DNA of 64,000 nucleotides from Enterovibrio norvegicus_B (GCF_002876705.1 NZ_MDAG01000007.1:1-64000), one strand, 5' to 3'. Positions 17,887 through 27,712 are shown, counted from the stretch's first letter. Notes: generated from the letters alone by a model not told the origin. Numbers and translations are program-made.

Positions 17887-18441
17887 ATGTCAGACAGAGA
17901 CGAGCGTTATTACGCCGCGCAACTCAACATGCAAACATGCAGCCGTCGTGGGCTGTTTCGTGGCTTGTGGTCTGGCGTCAGTAAGCCCGTAAAATCACAA
18001 GCAGGCCTTGCCGCAAAGCGCACCGTGCCAAGGCCACCGACAGCGGTTGATGAAAGTCTGTTGAAGCGTTTGTGTGACGGGTGTGGAAAGTGTGCCGATG
18101 CTTGCCCACCGCGTATTATCAGCATGATTGAAGGTAAGCCAGTACTTACTTTAGATGGAGGCGCGTGCACTGAATGCAGAGAATGCCAACGCGCGTGTCC
18201 CACCCTGGCATTGGCCAATGCATCACCTGATACATTGCCATCCACAGGGGCTATTGCCACGCTGTCTGGCATGTGCATTCGCCAAATGAGTGCGCCTTGC
18301 CAATCCTGCTCTGAGGCATGCCCTCATCAAGCAATTGACACTGTAAATCGCAGTATCGCTATCGACTCAGAAAAATGTTCCGGTTGCGCCCAATGCCGTG
18401 TCGCCTGCCCTTCTCACGCCATTCAGATATTGATGAGATAA
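17887..18441 (+). CDS. napF: NapF-like ferredoxin-type protein
   Basis: The 184 residues have the NapF-type N-terminus (CSRRGLFRGLW) and four Cys clusters: CDGCGKCADACPP, CTECRECQRACP, CIRQMSAPCQSCSEACP and CSGCAQCRVACP. NapF is a cytoplasmic Fe-S protein that helps mature the periplasmic nitrate reductase NapA. Here no nap genes are visible and it lies beside a DMSO reductase chaperone, so it may serve DmsA maturation instead. The fold and family are clear; the partner is inferred. Weak AGGCGG upstream. Confidence 0.85.
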   Translation: MSDRDERYYAAQLNMQTCSRRGLFRGLWSGVSKPVKSQAGLAAKRTVPRPPTAVDESLLKRLCDGCGKCADACPPRIISMIEGKPVLTLDGGACTECRECQRACPTLALANASPDTLPSTGAIATLSGMCIRQMSAPCQSCSEACPHQAIDTVNRSIAIDSEKCSGCAQCRVACPSHAIQILMR

Positions 18442-18449
18442 CGCATTGC

Positions 18450-19478
18450 TCACGCCAAATGCTGCGTGCGATAAGCGCGTGGCGAATGCCCACTCCACTT
18501 TCGAAATGCCTGACGAAAATTCGCCGAATCCGAGTAACCTACGCGCTCAGACACCTCTTCAATACTGATGTGGGTAGACAGCAAATAATGGCGGGCTAAG
18601 CTGTAGCGCACATGATCCAAGATATGTTGATAGCTTGTGTTTTCGGTTTTCAGGTGACGTCGCAATGTACGAGAAGACATCCCCAGTTCCGAAGACAGGA
18701 CTTCAATGGAAGGGTATTGCCCAGGTCTTTCCAATAGCATTTGCGTGATTTTTTCATGCAAGGTGAGCGCGCCATTCACCTTTGCCAGCATTTCATCACA
18801 CGATTTTAAACACTGCGTCAGTGTCATGGCGTTGGCGGTGGGGAGTGACTCATATAACTTTTCAGCATTAAATTGCCACTCAAGACGCTCACTCTCGAAG
18901 ACAACCTCGCACTGAAAAGTTTCCTCATAGAGCGCCGCATAGTCCGGCTTGGGATAAGGAAAATAGATAACGGTAGAAGGGAAAGGTTGCTGTATCACCT
19001 CTTCGCACAACTTCAACACCGCGGCAAACCAGTATTCGCAGCAAAAGGGCAGTAAGCTGTCTAGCTCGACCAATTGATCTGCACGAAAATACCCTTTATT
19101 GCCGTCAACCTTCATGCTTTTTCGCAATACGGGGCCTGCCAGTCTCAGGTATTTAAACCCCATCATCAGTGCATCAAGCAAGGTGTTACTGCTGAACACG
19201 GCGTAACCCAGAACACCAAAATCACTAAACCTTGCCTGTTGACCAACCTTTAAGCCCAAGCCCGGCTCGTCGGTTTTACTCAGTGCATTGTTAAACACGG
19301 CCAATTTTTGCATCAACGTAATGTGGGTGTCTGGCGAGTGAATACATCCCGCGTCTATCCCCGTGCCATCAAGCAACTCATCCATTGGCACGGTTGACTG
19401 GAGATAACGACTGAGCAATTGAAGATCCAATACGCCACACGCTTTCATGTCGGGTTCATAAGCGGCTATGTACTTCAT
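18450..19478 (-). CDS. AraC-family regulator, divergent from an alcohol/aldehyde operon
   Basis: The 342 residues start at the ATG ending at 19478, behind GGAGGTGG. The N-terminal domain (about 20-210) matches the Arabinose_bd-type sensor of OruR/ArgR-like AraC proteins, and the C-terminal 100 residues hold two helix-turn-helix units (SSELGMSSRTLRRHLK; VSERVGYSDSANFRQAFRKW). It is transcribed away from the aldehyde dehydrogenase operon with a 204-bp shared promoter region containing two TTTGTC repeats 21 bp apart. It probably senses the substrate of that operon and activates it. The ligand is unknown. Confidence 0.87.
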   Translation of the reverse strand: MKYIAAYEPDMKACGVLDLQLLSRYLQSTVPMDELLDGTGIDAGCIHSPDTHITLMQKLAVFNNALSKTDEPGLGLKVGQQARFSDFGVLGYAVFSSNTLLDALMMGFKYLRLAGPVLRKSMKVDGNKGYFRADQLVELDSLLPFCCEYWFAAVLKLCEEVIQQPFPSTVIYFPYPKPDYAALYEETFQCEVVFESERLEWQFNAEKLYESLPTANAMTLTQCLKSCDEMLAKVNGALTLHEKITQMLLERPGQYPSIEVLSSELGMSSRTLRRHLKTENTSYQHILDHVRYSLARHYLLSTHISIEEVSERVGYSDSANFRQAFRKWSGHSPRAYRTQHLA

Positions 19479-19579
19479 TCCACCTCCACGAAACACAAAG
19501 AGTATTGTTGATCCATTGGCTCTGTCTCTCCCGTTTTCATCCAAAAATCATGACGAGATCTGCGCATCATTACGTCATT

Positions 19580-19606
19580 TTTGTCCGAATATCATCGGTA
19601 TTTGTC
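19580..19606 (+). promoter_or_regulatory. Direct repeats, possible AraC-type operator
   Basis: TTTGTC at 19580-19585 repeats at 19601-19606, a start-to-start distance of 21 bp or two helical turns. AraC-family dimers commonly bind such repeats. The site lies between the divergent regulator and the aldehyde dehydrogenase operon, about 80 bases before the first start codon. Confidence 0.45.
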
Positions 19607-19682
19607 TTTTTCTCACCTTCAAACGAGGTTAACAGAATGTTGTAATTTGGCAATCAATGATAAAAACATCAGGAAGACAGTG

Positions 19683-21158
19683 ATGCCAATGCATGACCAA
19701 ACAGACATGGTTGACCCAATCATCACCGACGAATTAAACGCATGGTTTCAATCACTCAAAGCGGCCTATCAGCGCGACACACAGCCAAGTTTGAAAACAC
19801 GAAGAGCACACCTTCTCGCGCTGAAGAAGCAGCTTCGTCGCTATCAATATGTATTGGCGAACGCAATGAGTGAGGATTTTGGCGGTCGGAGCCACAGCGA
19901 ATCCTTAATGGCCGATGTGCTTGGCCCTATTCTTGATATTAACCATGTGCTCAACCACCTTGGCACTTGGATGCAACCCAAACGCCGCCCGACAGAATGG
20001 CTGTTCAAGGGCAATAAATTGCAAGTGCGCTACCAGCCCAAGGGTGTGGTGGGCGTTATTTGCCCCTGGAATTTCCCCCTCTACCTTTCGCTCGGTCCAT
20101 TGATCACCGCATTGGCCGCCGGAAATCGCTGCATGATAAAAATGCCGCCCAATTGCCCAGCAACAACACAGGCACTTGAAACCCTGCTCGCAGAGATTTA
20201 CCCGCGCGATTTAGTCCGAATTGTGCATGGCAATCACCCTCAAGCAATGGAAATCAGCCACCTCCCGTTTGACCATCTTGTGTTTACAGGATCACCGAGT
20301 ACGGGAAAAACCATCATGGCAAACGCCTCAGCGAACCTAACGCCCGTCACCTTGGAGTTAGGCGGTAAATCTCCGGCAGTGGTGTTTGATGATTACGATA
20401 TCGAGAAAGCGGCGGAAAGAATCGCCCATGGGAAAAGCTTCAATGCGGGTCAAATCTGCATTGCGCCAGATTACGCCTTTGTCCCACAAGACAAGGTTTC
20501 GTTTTTTGTTGAGGCACTTGCCAACGCGTACAACGCCATGTACCCGAGCATCAAGAATAACCACGATTGCACGTCGTTAATTGATGCTGCCCAGCACCAA
20601 CGGTTTCAAGCGTTGCTTGACGATGCCATCGCAAAGGGCGCAACAATCAGAAGATGTTCTGACACACAGGAAGGCCGAATTCAACCGCTTCACATTGCTA
20701 CTCAATTAACGCCAGACATGCGAATTTGTCAGGAAGAAATCTTTGGCCCCCTGCTTCCAGTCTTTGGCTACCAGACGCTAGAAGACGTGTCAGCCTACAT
20801 CACTGAAAGGCCCAGACCATTAGCATGCTACCTCTTTAGCCACAACAAAACGCAGCGCGAATGGTTTCTCAGTCGCACCCATAGCGGCGGTGTCACCATC
20901 AACGATTGGGGATGGCATGCACTCAACCATTCAGTGCCTTTTGGCGGCATCGGTAACTCCGGTATCGGCAACTATCATGGCGAAGAAGGTTTCAAAGAAT
21001 TAAGCCATGCCCGCACCGTGCTGCAAATGCGCCGCTGGTTCCCCATCCATTTCTTCGCCCCACCTTACGGCAACTGGGTACAAAAATGCGTCATGCGCTT
21101 ATTCATTGGAAAAGCCGACGCCACGCTTTCATCCCCCAAAAGAACGCAAAAGACCTGA
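19683..21158 (+). CDS. Coniferyl-aldehyde-dehydrogenase-like NAD(P) aldehyde dehydrogenase
   Basis: The 491-residue enzyme starts at ATG 19683, behind AGGAAGA; a TTG start 34 codons earlier has no support. The ALDH hallmarks are present: ICPWNFPLYLSLGPLI, VFTGSPSTGK, LELGGKSPAVVFDDYD (catalytic Glu), FNAGQICIAPDYAFV (catalytic Cys) and EEIFGPLLPVFGY. It is most like the CalB group, which oxidises aromatic or long-chain aldehydes to acids. Downstream genes for an acyl-CoA ligase and a GMC alcohol oxidase make alcohol, aldehyde, acid and acyl-CoA successive steps. The true substrate cannot be read. Confidence 0.9.
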   Translation: MPMHDQTDMVDPIITDELNAWFQSLKAAYQRDTQPSLKTRRAHLLALKKQLRRYQYVLANAMSEDFGGRSHSESLMADVLGPILDINHVLNHLGTWMQPKRRPTEWLFKGNKLQVRYQPKGVVGVICPWNFPLYLSLGPLITALAAGNRCMIKMPPNCPATTQALETLLAEIYPRDLVRIVHGNHPQAMEISHLPFDHLVFTGSPSTGKTIMANASANLTPVTLELGGKSPAVVFDDYDIEKAAERIAHGKSFNAGQICIAPDYAFVPQDKVSFFVEALANAYNAMYPSIKNNHDCTSLIDAAQHQRFQALLDDAIAKGATIRRCSDTQEGRIQPLHIATQLTPDMRICQEEIFGPLLPVFGYQTLEDVSAYITERPRPLACYLFSHNKTQREWFLSRTHSGGVTINDWGWHALNHSVPFGGIGNSGIGNYHGEEGFKELSHARTVLQMRRWFPIHFFAPPYGNWVQKCVMRLFIGKADATLSSPKRTQKT

Positions 21159-21225
21159 GCTCAACCACCTCGGCTTAAACACGCAAACAGAGTGCAACCT
21201 CAACGGTCAACAAGGAGTACAAGTC

Positions 21226-22776
21226 ATGCATAATTTAGCGGTTAATCTAGAGCGGAGCGCGGCGCTTTTCCCCAACAAAGTGGCCATTCGAATGGGAGAG
21301 GAAAACGTCACTTTTTCCGAACTGAATACACTCGCGTCGAATGTCGCCACCCATTTGGTTGCACTTGGTTTAAAACCAGGCGACAAGGTCGCCCTTTCAT
21401 GTCCAAACGTACTGTATTTTCCTATCGCCTATTACGGGATCCTCAAAGCAGGCTGCATCGTGGTCACGCTGAACGTTTTGTTAAAACAGCGGGAAATTAC
21501 CTATCACCTGAATGACTGCGACGCCAAAGCCTACCTGTGTTTTGATGGAACCGAAGATTTGCCCATGGGAAAATTCGGCCATGAAGGCTTCCAACACGCC
21601 GATGCCTGCCAACATTTCATTGCCATGCCCGGGCAAACGTCATCACCGACCCCCTCGTTTCAACACTGGTTATCAGCGCCCGCTTCGCCCTTTGAATCCA
21701 TTGTTCGCCAAGGCGATGACACCGCCGTGATCCTTTATACCTCTGGCACCACCGGCCAGCCCAAAGGTGCGGAGCTGTCCCACAGCAATATGATGACAAA
21801 TGCCATGTCATCTCAGAATCTAATGCGATTGGAATACAGCGACACAGCCATGGCCACGCTGCCTCTTTTCCACAGCTTTGGTCAAACCGTGATCATGAAC
21901 GCCAGCATTCTGACAGGAGCAACCATGGTGTTGGTCCCTCGTTTTGAGCCCAACGAGGTGATGAACCTTATCGTAAACAACAAAGTCAGCGTTTTTGCCG
22001 GTGTACCAACCATGTACATTGCGTTACTGCGGGCCAGTGAGCAATCAACAGCACTGTCTGAGAAGGTAAAACAAAGCCTGCGTGTCGGTATTTCTGGTGG
22101 CTCTGCGCTTCCTTTGGAAACCATCAGGCAATTTGAATCCCGTTTTGAACTGCCCATCCTTGAAGGCTACGGGCTTTCCGAAACCGCGCCTGTTGCTACC
22201 TTCAATCATATCGACAGTGATCGCCTCGCAGGCAGTGTTGGCCAACCCCTTTGTGGACACATGATCAAGATCATCGACCTTGCCGGTAACCTCTTACCAA
22301 CCCATGCGCACGGCGAAATATGCGTGAAAAGCCCGAGTGTGATGAAGGGCTACTTCAATCGCCCTGAAGCCACCAAAGACGCATTCGCTAATGGCTGGTT
22401 TAAAACCGGCGACATCGGGTATCTGGACGCGCACTGCAATCTGTTCATTGTCGATCGCGTGAAAGACATGATCATTCGAGGTGGTTACAACGTGTACCCG
22501 CGTGAGATTGAAGAGGTGATGATGTGTCACCCCAGCATCGATACCGTTGCCGTGATCGGTGAACCGCACGAACGGCTCGGGGAGGAAATACACGCACACG
22601 TCATTTTAAAAGCAGATGCAGACGACACCAGCGAAGAGACCCTTGTTGCGTGGTGTAAAGAACAACTCGCGGACTACAAATACCCGAGACGCATCATTAT
22701 CCGTCAAACCTTCCCGATGACCGCCACAGGGAAAATTCTCAAACGGGAACTGCATCAAGAACAACAAGGAGAATGA
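21226..22776 (+). CDS. AMP-forming acyl-CoA ligase
   Basis: The 516-residue ANL-superfamily enzyme starts at ATG 21226, behind AAGGAG, which rules out the longer frame overlapping the dehydrogenase. The P-loop is AVILYTSGTTGQPKGAELSH, followed by the A5 motif EGYGLSETAP and the A8 region WFKTGDIGYLDAHCNLFIVD. VKDMIIRGGYNVYPREIEE and the acyl-transfer Lys in ATGKILKREL complete it. It activates a carboxylic acid, probably the acid made by the neighbouring aldehyde dehydrogenase, to its CoA thioester. The chain length is unknown. Confidence 0.9.
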   Translation: MHNLAVNLERSAALFPNKVAIRMGEENVTFSELNTLASNVATHLVALGLKPGDKVALSCPNVLYFPIAYYGILKAGCIVVTLNVLLKQREITYHLNDCDAKAYLCFDGTEDLPMGKFGHEGFQHADACQHFIAMPGQTSSPTPSFQHWLSAPASPFESIVRQGDDTAVILYTSGTTGQPKGAELSHSNMMTNAMSSQNLMRLEYSDTAMATLPLFHSFGQTVIMNASILTGATMVLVPRFEPNEVMNLIVNNKVSVFAGVPTMYIALLRASEQSTALSEKVKQSLRVGISGGSALPLETIRQFESRFELPILEGYGLSETAPVATFNHIDSDRLAGSVGQPLCGHMIKIIDLAGNLLPTHAHGEICVKSPSVMKGYFNRPEATKDAFANGWFKTGDIGYLDAHCNLFIVDRVKDMIIRGGYNVYPREIEEVMMCHPSIDTVAVIGEPHERLGEEIHAHVILKADADDTSEETLVAWCKEQLADYKYPRRIIIRQTFPMTATGKILKRELHQEQQGE

Positions 22777-22779
22777 ACC

Positions 22780-24399
22780 ATGGAGCACTACGATTTTATT
22801 GTGGTTGGCGGTGGCTCGGCGGGTTGCGTCATGGCATCACGCTTGTCAGAAGACCCTCGCGTTTCCGTTTGCCTTTTGGAGGCAGGAGGAAAAGATAACA
22901 GCGCCCTTATTCATACCCCTGTCGGCATGGTTGCGATGATGCCCACCAAAATCAATAACTGGGGGTTTGAAACGGTGCCACAAAAAGGGTTAAACGGCCG
23001 AAAAGGGTACCAGCCAAGAGGGAAAACGCTGGGTGGCTCCAGCTCCATCAATGCCATGATGTATGCGCGCGGTCATGCGTTTGATTATGACCACTGGGCA
23101 AGCCTCGGTAACCAAGGCTGGAGTTATGCCGATTGTCTGCCCTTTTTCAAACGAGCTGAACACAACGAAATCCACCAAAATGCCTATCACGGCCAACATG
23201 GCCCGTTGAATGTCACCGATCTTCGCTCTCCCAGCCCATTGCTTGAGCGATATCTTCAAGCCTGCGAATCGATTGGTGTACCCAGGAATCCTGACATCAA
23301 CGGCGAAGAGCAATTCGGTGCAATGGCCACACAAGTCACCCAACGCAATGGCGAACGGTGCAGCGCCGCAAAAGCGTATTTAACCCCCCATTTAAATCGC
23401 CCCAATCTTACCGTGATCACCAAAGCCACCACGCACAAGGTGCTCTTTGAAGGGAAAAAAGCGATCGGCGTCGAGTACGGTTTAAAGGGGAAACGATATC
23501 AGATTCACTGCAAACGAGAGGTCATTCTTTCTGCTGGCGCATTTGGCTCACCTCAGTTGCTGCTGTTATCAGGTGTTGGGGCAAGCGCAGATCTTGAGCA
23601 ACACGGCATTACCCCCGTTCATGAACTGCCAGGTGTAGGGGAAAACCTTCAAGATCATATCGACCTTATTCATTCCTACCGATGCAGTGCAAAACGTTAT
23701 TCTTTTGGTGTATCGCTCAGCATGGCCTCCGAACTGACCAAAGCCATTCCTGACTGGACCAAACACCGACGAGGAAAACTCAGCAGTAACTTTGCCGAAG
23801 GCATTGGCTTTCTTCGCTCAAGTGATGACGTTGACGTGCCAGATTTGGAGTTTGTGTTCGTTGTTGCTGTCGTTGATGATCATGCGCGAAAAATTCATGC
23901 CAGCCACGGGTTCAGCAGCCACCTCACGCTGTTGCGCCCTAAAAGCATTGGCACGGTGAAATTAAACAGTGCAAGCCCCTATGACTCACCGCGTATTGAT
24001 CCCAATTTTTTTGATCACCCAGACGACATGTCGGTGATGATAAAAGGATGGAAGAAGCAATATGCAATGCTTGAAAGTAAGGCGTTTGACGATATAAGAC
24101 AAGCGGGTTTCTACCCCGTCGATCCAAACGATGATGACGCGATCGAGCAAGACTTACGTAACCGTGCAGACACCCAATACCACCCGGTTGGCACGTGTAA
24201 AATGGGCACCATAGATGACCCCATGGCCGTTGTTGATGCCGAACTCAAGGTGTATGGACTCGAGAACCTCAGAGTAATCGACGCCTCTATTATGCCTACG
24301 CTGGTGGGCGGTAACACCAATGCGCCCACCATCATGATTGCAGAAAAAACAGTCGCTGCAATAAAAGCAAAATACGCAATCAAAAGCGATGCGGCATAA
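22780..24399 (+). CDS. GMC-family FAD alcohol/choline-type dehydrogenase
   Basis: The 539-residue flavoprotein has the N-terminal dinucleotide fold FIVVGGGSAGCVMASRLSED, the GMC signature 1 (GKTLGGSSSINAMMYARG) and signature 2 (SAGAFGSPQLLLLSGVG). The catalytic region is YHPVGTCKMGTIDDP and VGGNTNAPTIMIAEK. It oxidises a primary alcohol to an aldehyde with electrons leaving through FAD. AGGAGA precedes the ATG, three bases after the ligase stop. It is the logical first step of the operon. GMC names such as choline dehydrogenase would be over-specific here. Confidence 0.9.
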   Translation: MEHYDFIVVGGGSAGCVMASRLSEDPRVSVCLLEAGGKDNSALIHTPVGMVAMMPTKINNWGFETVPQKGLNGRKGYQPRGKTLGGSSSINAMMYARGHAFDYDHWASLGNQGWSYADCLPFFKRAEHNEIHQNAYHGQHGPLNVTDLRSPSPLLERYLQACESIGVPRNPDINGEEQFGAMATQVTQRNGERCSAAKAYLTPHLNRPNLTVITKATTHKVLFEGKKAIGVEYGLKGKRYQIHCKREVILSAGAFGSPQLLLLSGVGASADLEQHGITPVHELPGVGENLQDHIDLIHSYRCSAKRYSFGVSLSMASELTKAIPDWTKHRRGKLSSNFAEGIGFLRSSDDVDVPDLEFVFVVAVVDDHARKIHASHGFSSHLTLLRPKSIGTVKLNSASPYDSPRIDPNFFDHPDDMSVMIKGWKKQYAMLESKAFDDIRQAGFYPVDPNDDDAIEQDLRNRADTQYHPVGTCKMGTIDDPMAVVDAELKVYGLENLRVIDASIMPTLVGGNTNAPTIMIAEKTVAAIKAKYAIKSDAA

Positions 24400-24403
24400 A
24401 AAA

Positions 24404-24439
24404 AGTTCGCTCAGTTTGGGCGAACTCTTTCACTTTTTT
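24404..24439. terminator. Terminator between converging operons
   Basis: AGTTCGC (24404-24410) pairs with GCGAACT (24420-24426). T-rich sequence follows on the plus strand and an A-run precedes it, so it can serve both the GMC gene and the minus-strand phospholipase gene. Confidence 0.8.
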
Positions 24440-24459
24440 CGGGCACTTGCTGCAATCAC

Positions 24460-25986
24460 TCAGAGCCAGCTTTCAATCGGTAGCAAACCACTAAGCCATG
24501 CACCAGTACGCAGTAAAAATCCGGAATCGGGCTCGGTATCAAACGAACGACGATAGTGGTGATCAATCCAGTGCATTTCTCCGCCATCCATCTTCACTTG
24601 ATAGGCGTTTTTACTGAGTTCATCAAAGAAAGTCCGCTGTGCATCGTAGACGTAGCTAGGCGTATCAAACACCACCGCCATTTCCGTGTTCAACCGGGCA
24701 GAGCGTGGGTCCAAGTTCATTGAGCCAACAAAGAGCTGTTGCGAATCAAGCATCATGACTTTGGCATGAAGGCTTGAGCGACTGCTCCCCGTCACACTCC
24801 AATGATGACGTAAATAGGTGTGCGCCTTCATTTCCCACAACTCAACGCCCCCTTCCACCAGCGCTTGGCGATATTTCGCATACCAGCCATGCACGGCGAA
24901 AACATCGTTCGACGCTAGGGAATTGGTCAGCACCACGATACGCTTACCACTCAGTGAGGCTTTAATCAGCGCGCGCGTGCCCGCTTCTGTCGGCACAAAG
25001 TACGGAGAAATAAGGATCATCGAGGATTCAATTTCTTCAAGCACCTCCGTAAGCCCAGTGATCAATAGGCTATCGCCATCATCAACTTTCGTAGGTGAAT
25101 CAAACAACAAACGCGCAGGCCCCCAATTCAGGGCAATCTGATTATCTTTGATTTTCTTGTACAGCGGCAACGTCGCGAAGTTGTATTCATCGCTGGTGAA
25201 CTTGTGTTCGATACGCGACGCCTCACGCCAACGGGCAACATCTTCCGTGTTAGGGATGCGCTTACTCTTTTGAATCCACGACATCGGCACCGAATGTTCG
25301 CTGTTCCAATACATATCGAACTGCTCTGCCGTGTCTTCTACCACAGGGCCGTTGAGCAACACATCGAAGTCGCCAAATTCCACGTTCGAACGAAACGAGA
25401 AGTACTCGTTACCAATATTGCGGCCCCCAACTACAGACACCACACCATCCGCCGTAATCGACTTATTGTGCATACGACGGTTCAAACGCGCTGAATCCGT
25501 GATCCAAGAAAGCATTCTCAGGGCACGAAATTGATGGGGATTAAACAAGCGAACATGAATGTTGGGGTGTCCATTCAGATACGCAATATCACTGTCTTTA
25601 CGGCTTTGCATGTCATCGATCAGTAATCTGATTTTTACGCCACGTTCCGCCGCTTCATACAAACGCCAAACAATCAGTTGGCTCGTTTCATCATTACTGA
25701 AAATGTAATACTGCAGATCGAGACTGTGCTCCGCCGACTCAATCATGGCCAAGCGAGTCAGTAATGCATCATGCCCAGTCTCTAGCGGGAAAAAGCCTGA
25801 AAACACATCAGGCACATCCTTTGGCTTCGAAAAATAATTCGACAGCACAGTATTGGCTTGATAGCCCCCATGATATTGCTCTGCTTTAGGAGCATGTCCT
25901 TCGCCATAATTTGGCTGATAGGTAAAAGCCACAACGACACACACAGTGACGATGGCAAAAAAAGAAAGTAGAAGCTTCTTTCTCAA
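24460..25986 (-). CDS. Membrane-anchored phospholipase D / cardiolipin-synthase-like protein
   Basis: The 508 residues begin with an uncleaved-looking N-terminal hydrophobic segment (KKLLLSFFAIVTVCVVVAF). Two HKD motifs are present: HNKSITAD at residue 173 and HAKVMMLD at residue 407. Each is followed by a GGRN/GSMNLDPRS segment. PLD-type enzymes transfer or hydrolyse phosphatidyl groups; the layout resembles cardiolipin synthase C-like proteins. It is likely in the inner membrane facing the periplasm. A single gene with its own start. Confidence 0.88.
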   Translation of the reverse strand: MRKKLLLSFFAIVTVCVVVAFTYQPNYGEGHAPKAEQYHGGYQANTVLSNYFSKPKDVPDVFSGFFPLETGHDALLTRLAMIESAEHSLDLQYYIFSNDETSQLIVWRLYEAAERGVKIRLLIDDMQSRKDSDIAYLNGHPNIHVRLFNPHQFRALRMLSWITDSARLNRRMHNKSITADGVVSVVGGRNIGNEYFSFRSNVEFGDFDVLLNGPVVEDTAEQFDMYWNSEHSVPMSWIQKSKRIPNTEDVARWREASRIEHKFTSDEYNFATLPLYKKIKDNQIALNWGPARLLFDSPTKVDDGDSLLITGLTEVLEEIESSMILISPYFVPTEAGTRALIKASLSGKRIVVLTNSLASNDVFAVHGWYAKYRQALVEGGVELWEMKAHTYLRHHWSVTGSSRSSLHAKVMMLDSQQLFVGSMNLDPRSARLNTEMAVVFDTPSYVYDAQRTFFDELSKNAYQVKMDGGEMHWIDHHYRRSFDTEPDSGFLLRTGAWLSGLLPIESWL

Positions 25987-26599
25987 GAGGTTGAATCCAT
26001 TCGATTACGTTGCCTACAAACTACCACACCGTGCTCAATTTAGCGCATATAGTGAGACAATATTTATGAGTTCACAGCACCTTTTAAACATGAACATTTG
26101 TTGCATATAACAACTTTGCTGCACGTTGCTCTCAAACGAAGAAGAATAACCTTTCCACCTCAAAATAAATCGTCAGGCAATTCGATAAATCACGCTGTGA
26201 ATCCAATGTTGCTTTACATGTCACCAAACCCGCACAAGAAGCAACCCTGCACTTACTTGCTGGGCTAAATACGGAAAGACAGCGGGTCAAAAGTCCCCCC
26301 CTCACCGACTTTCCTTTTTCATCAAATAAAATGCTGTGAGCTGTAAGCATTATTAAAAACCAACGCAAAAACGTTTATTTAAAACCGCCAAAAAAATAAC
26401 ACAAGCCATTGTTTTTATTTAAATTAAATGAATTTTGTTACTTTGGAGGATTTGCACTTTTTGTGATCACGCCAAGATATTGAAAGTATTACATTAGTCA
26501 ATTTCACGCATATGCGATGCACTTCAAAAATACACACAGCATAAAAAGGGTATTTTCCTCGCGCGAAGACATATTTTTCGCTTTTACAGAGGTTTACAC
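25987..26599. other. 613-bp AT-rich gap before torY
   Basis: No convincing gene was found; a 78-codon minus-strand frame is not supported. The last 200 bases are AT-rich and should hold the torYZ promoter. A TGTGATCAC half-site at 26462 is a weak CRP-like candidate. I saw no clear FNR or TorR box. Confidence 0.45.
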
Positions 26600-27694
26600 A
26601 TGAAAATAAAAAAGCGTGTTATAGCGCTAATTGCAACGGTCGGCATTTTGATTGGGTGGGCATCACTTGGAGGTTCTGCCGCCATCATGCATGCAACATC
26701 GAGCACAGAATTCTGTGTTTCTTGTCACAGCATGCAAATCCCCTATGAAGAATATGAAGGCTCGGTACATTTCAGTAATGCGAAAGGTATTCGTGCGGAA
26801 TGTTCTGATTGTCATATTCCGAACGACCCCATCGGGTACGTCGTGACAAAAATCCGCGCAAGTAAGGATATCTATCACGAGTTCGTTACGGGGAAAATTG
26901 ATACTGAAGACAAGTACGAAGAACACCGCATGGCAATGGCGGAAACCGTTTGGGCGCAAATGCGTGAAAACGACTCCGCAACCTGCCGCTCTTGCCACTC
27001 AAACGAAGCCATGGATCTGTATTCCCAGACAGAAGAAGCGGCAAAAATGCACAAATATGGCGTGGAAAACAATCAAACCTGTATTGATTGCCACAAAGGT
27101 GTTGCCCACTTTGCCCCTGAACCAGAAATGGACAGCGCGGCGTTTGATGAACTTTTTGCACTTGCTGACGCCACGCCAACGAGCACATCTGTCGTTTACC
27201 CAATCGACATGATCGATTTGGGAGAGTTCGGTCAAGTGAATCCAACGACGGCGATGAACGTCATCAGTGAATCAAACGGCCAACGCACCGTTGAAATCTC
27301 TGGCTACCAAATGAAAGGCGCAGAGCGTGTACTTTATATGGGCAATGGGCAACGGGCCATCATCGCCAACTTAAACGACGCAGGCCAAGCTGCTGTGGTA
27401 GCGGGCACGTTTAAGACCGATGAATACGGCAACGAATGGCGCACAGCCAGCATCACGTCAACCATCACCTCACCAGTGCTTGCCTCACTGGATCCGCTTT
27501 GGGACTACGCTGCCCAACTCGACAACGTTTACTGCTCAACCTGTCACGCAAAAATTGCCGCAGGTCACTTTACCGTGAACGCGTGGGGACCCGTTGCGAA
27601 AGGCATGGGTGACCGCACCGATATTTCTGAACTTGATCTTGAAATTCTGACCAAGTATTTCCAGCACCACGCCAAAGACGTGGCTGGCCACTGA
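26600..27694 (+). CDS. torY: Pentaheme c-type cytochrome TorY (NapC/NirT family)
   Basis: The 364-residue protein has a signal-anchor (KRVIALIATVGILIGWASLG), then five CxxCH heme sites: CVSCH, CSDCH, CRSCH, CIDCH and, in the C-terminal domain, CSTCH. The NapC-like N-terminal tetraheme domain and the extra C-terminal heme domain identify TorC/TorY. The IRAECSDCHIP stretch and AKGMGDRTDISELDLEILTK-type end are closest to E. coli TorY as I remember it. It carries electrons from menaquinol to the terminal reductase next door. 18 bases separate it from torZ. Confidence 0.9.
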   Translation: MKIKKRVIALIATVGILIGWASLGGSAAIMHATSSTEFCVSCHSMQIPYEEYEGSVHFSNAKGIRAECSDCHIPNDPIGYVVTKIRASKDIYHEFVTGKIDTEDKYEEHRMAMAETVWAQMRENDSATCRSCHSNEAMDLYSQTEEAAKMHKYGVENNQTCIDCHKGVAHFAPEPEMDSAAFDELFALADATPTSTSVVYPIDMIDLGEFGQVNPTTAMNVISESNGQRTVEISGYQMKGAERVLYMGNGQRAIIANLNDAGQAAVVAGTFKTDEYGNEWRTASITSTITSPVLASLDPLWDYAAQLDNVYCSTCHAKIAAGHFTVNAWGPVAKGMGDRTDISELDLEILTKYFQHHAKDVAGH

Positions 27695-27712
27695 TAGCAA
27701 GGAGTTATCACA

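Noticed and set aside
26132..26368. 78-codon minus-strand frame upstream of torY
   Set aside because: No ribosome site, no domain, and unusual composition; treated as intergenic.
26462..26483. CRP-like site before torY
   Set aside because: Only one half matches TGTGA; the other half is poor.
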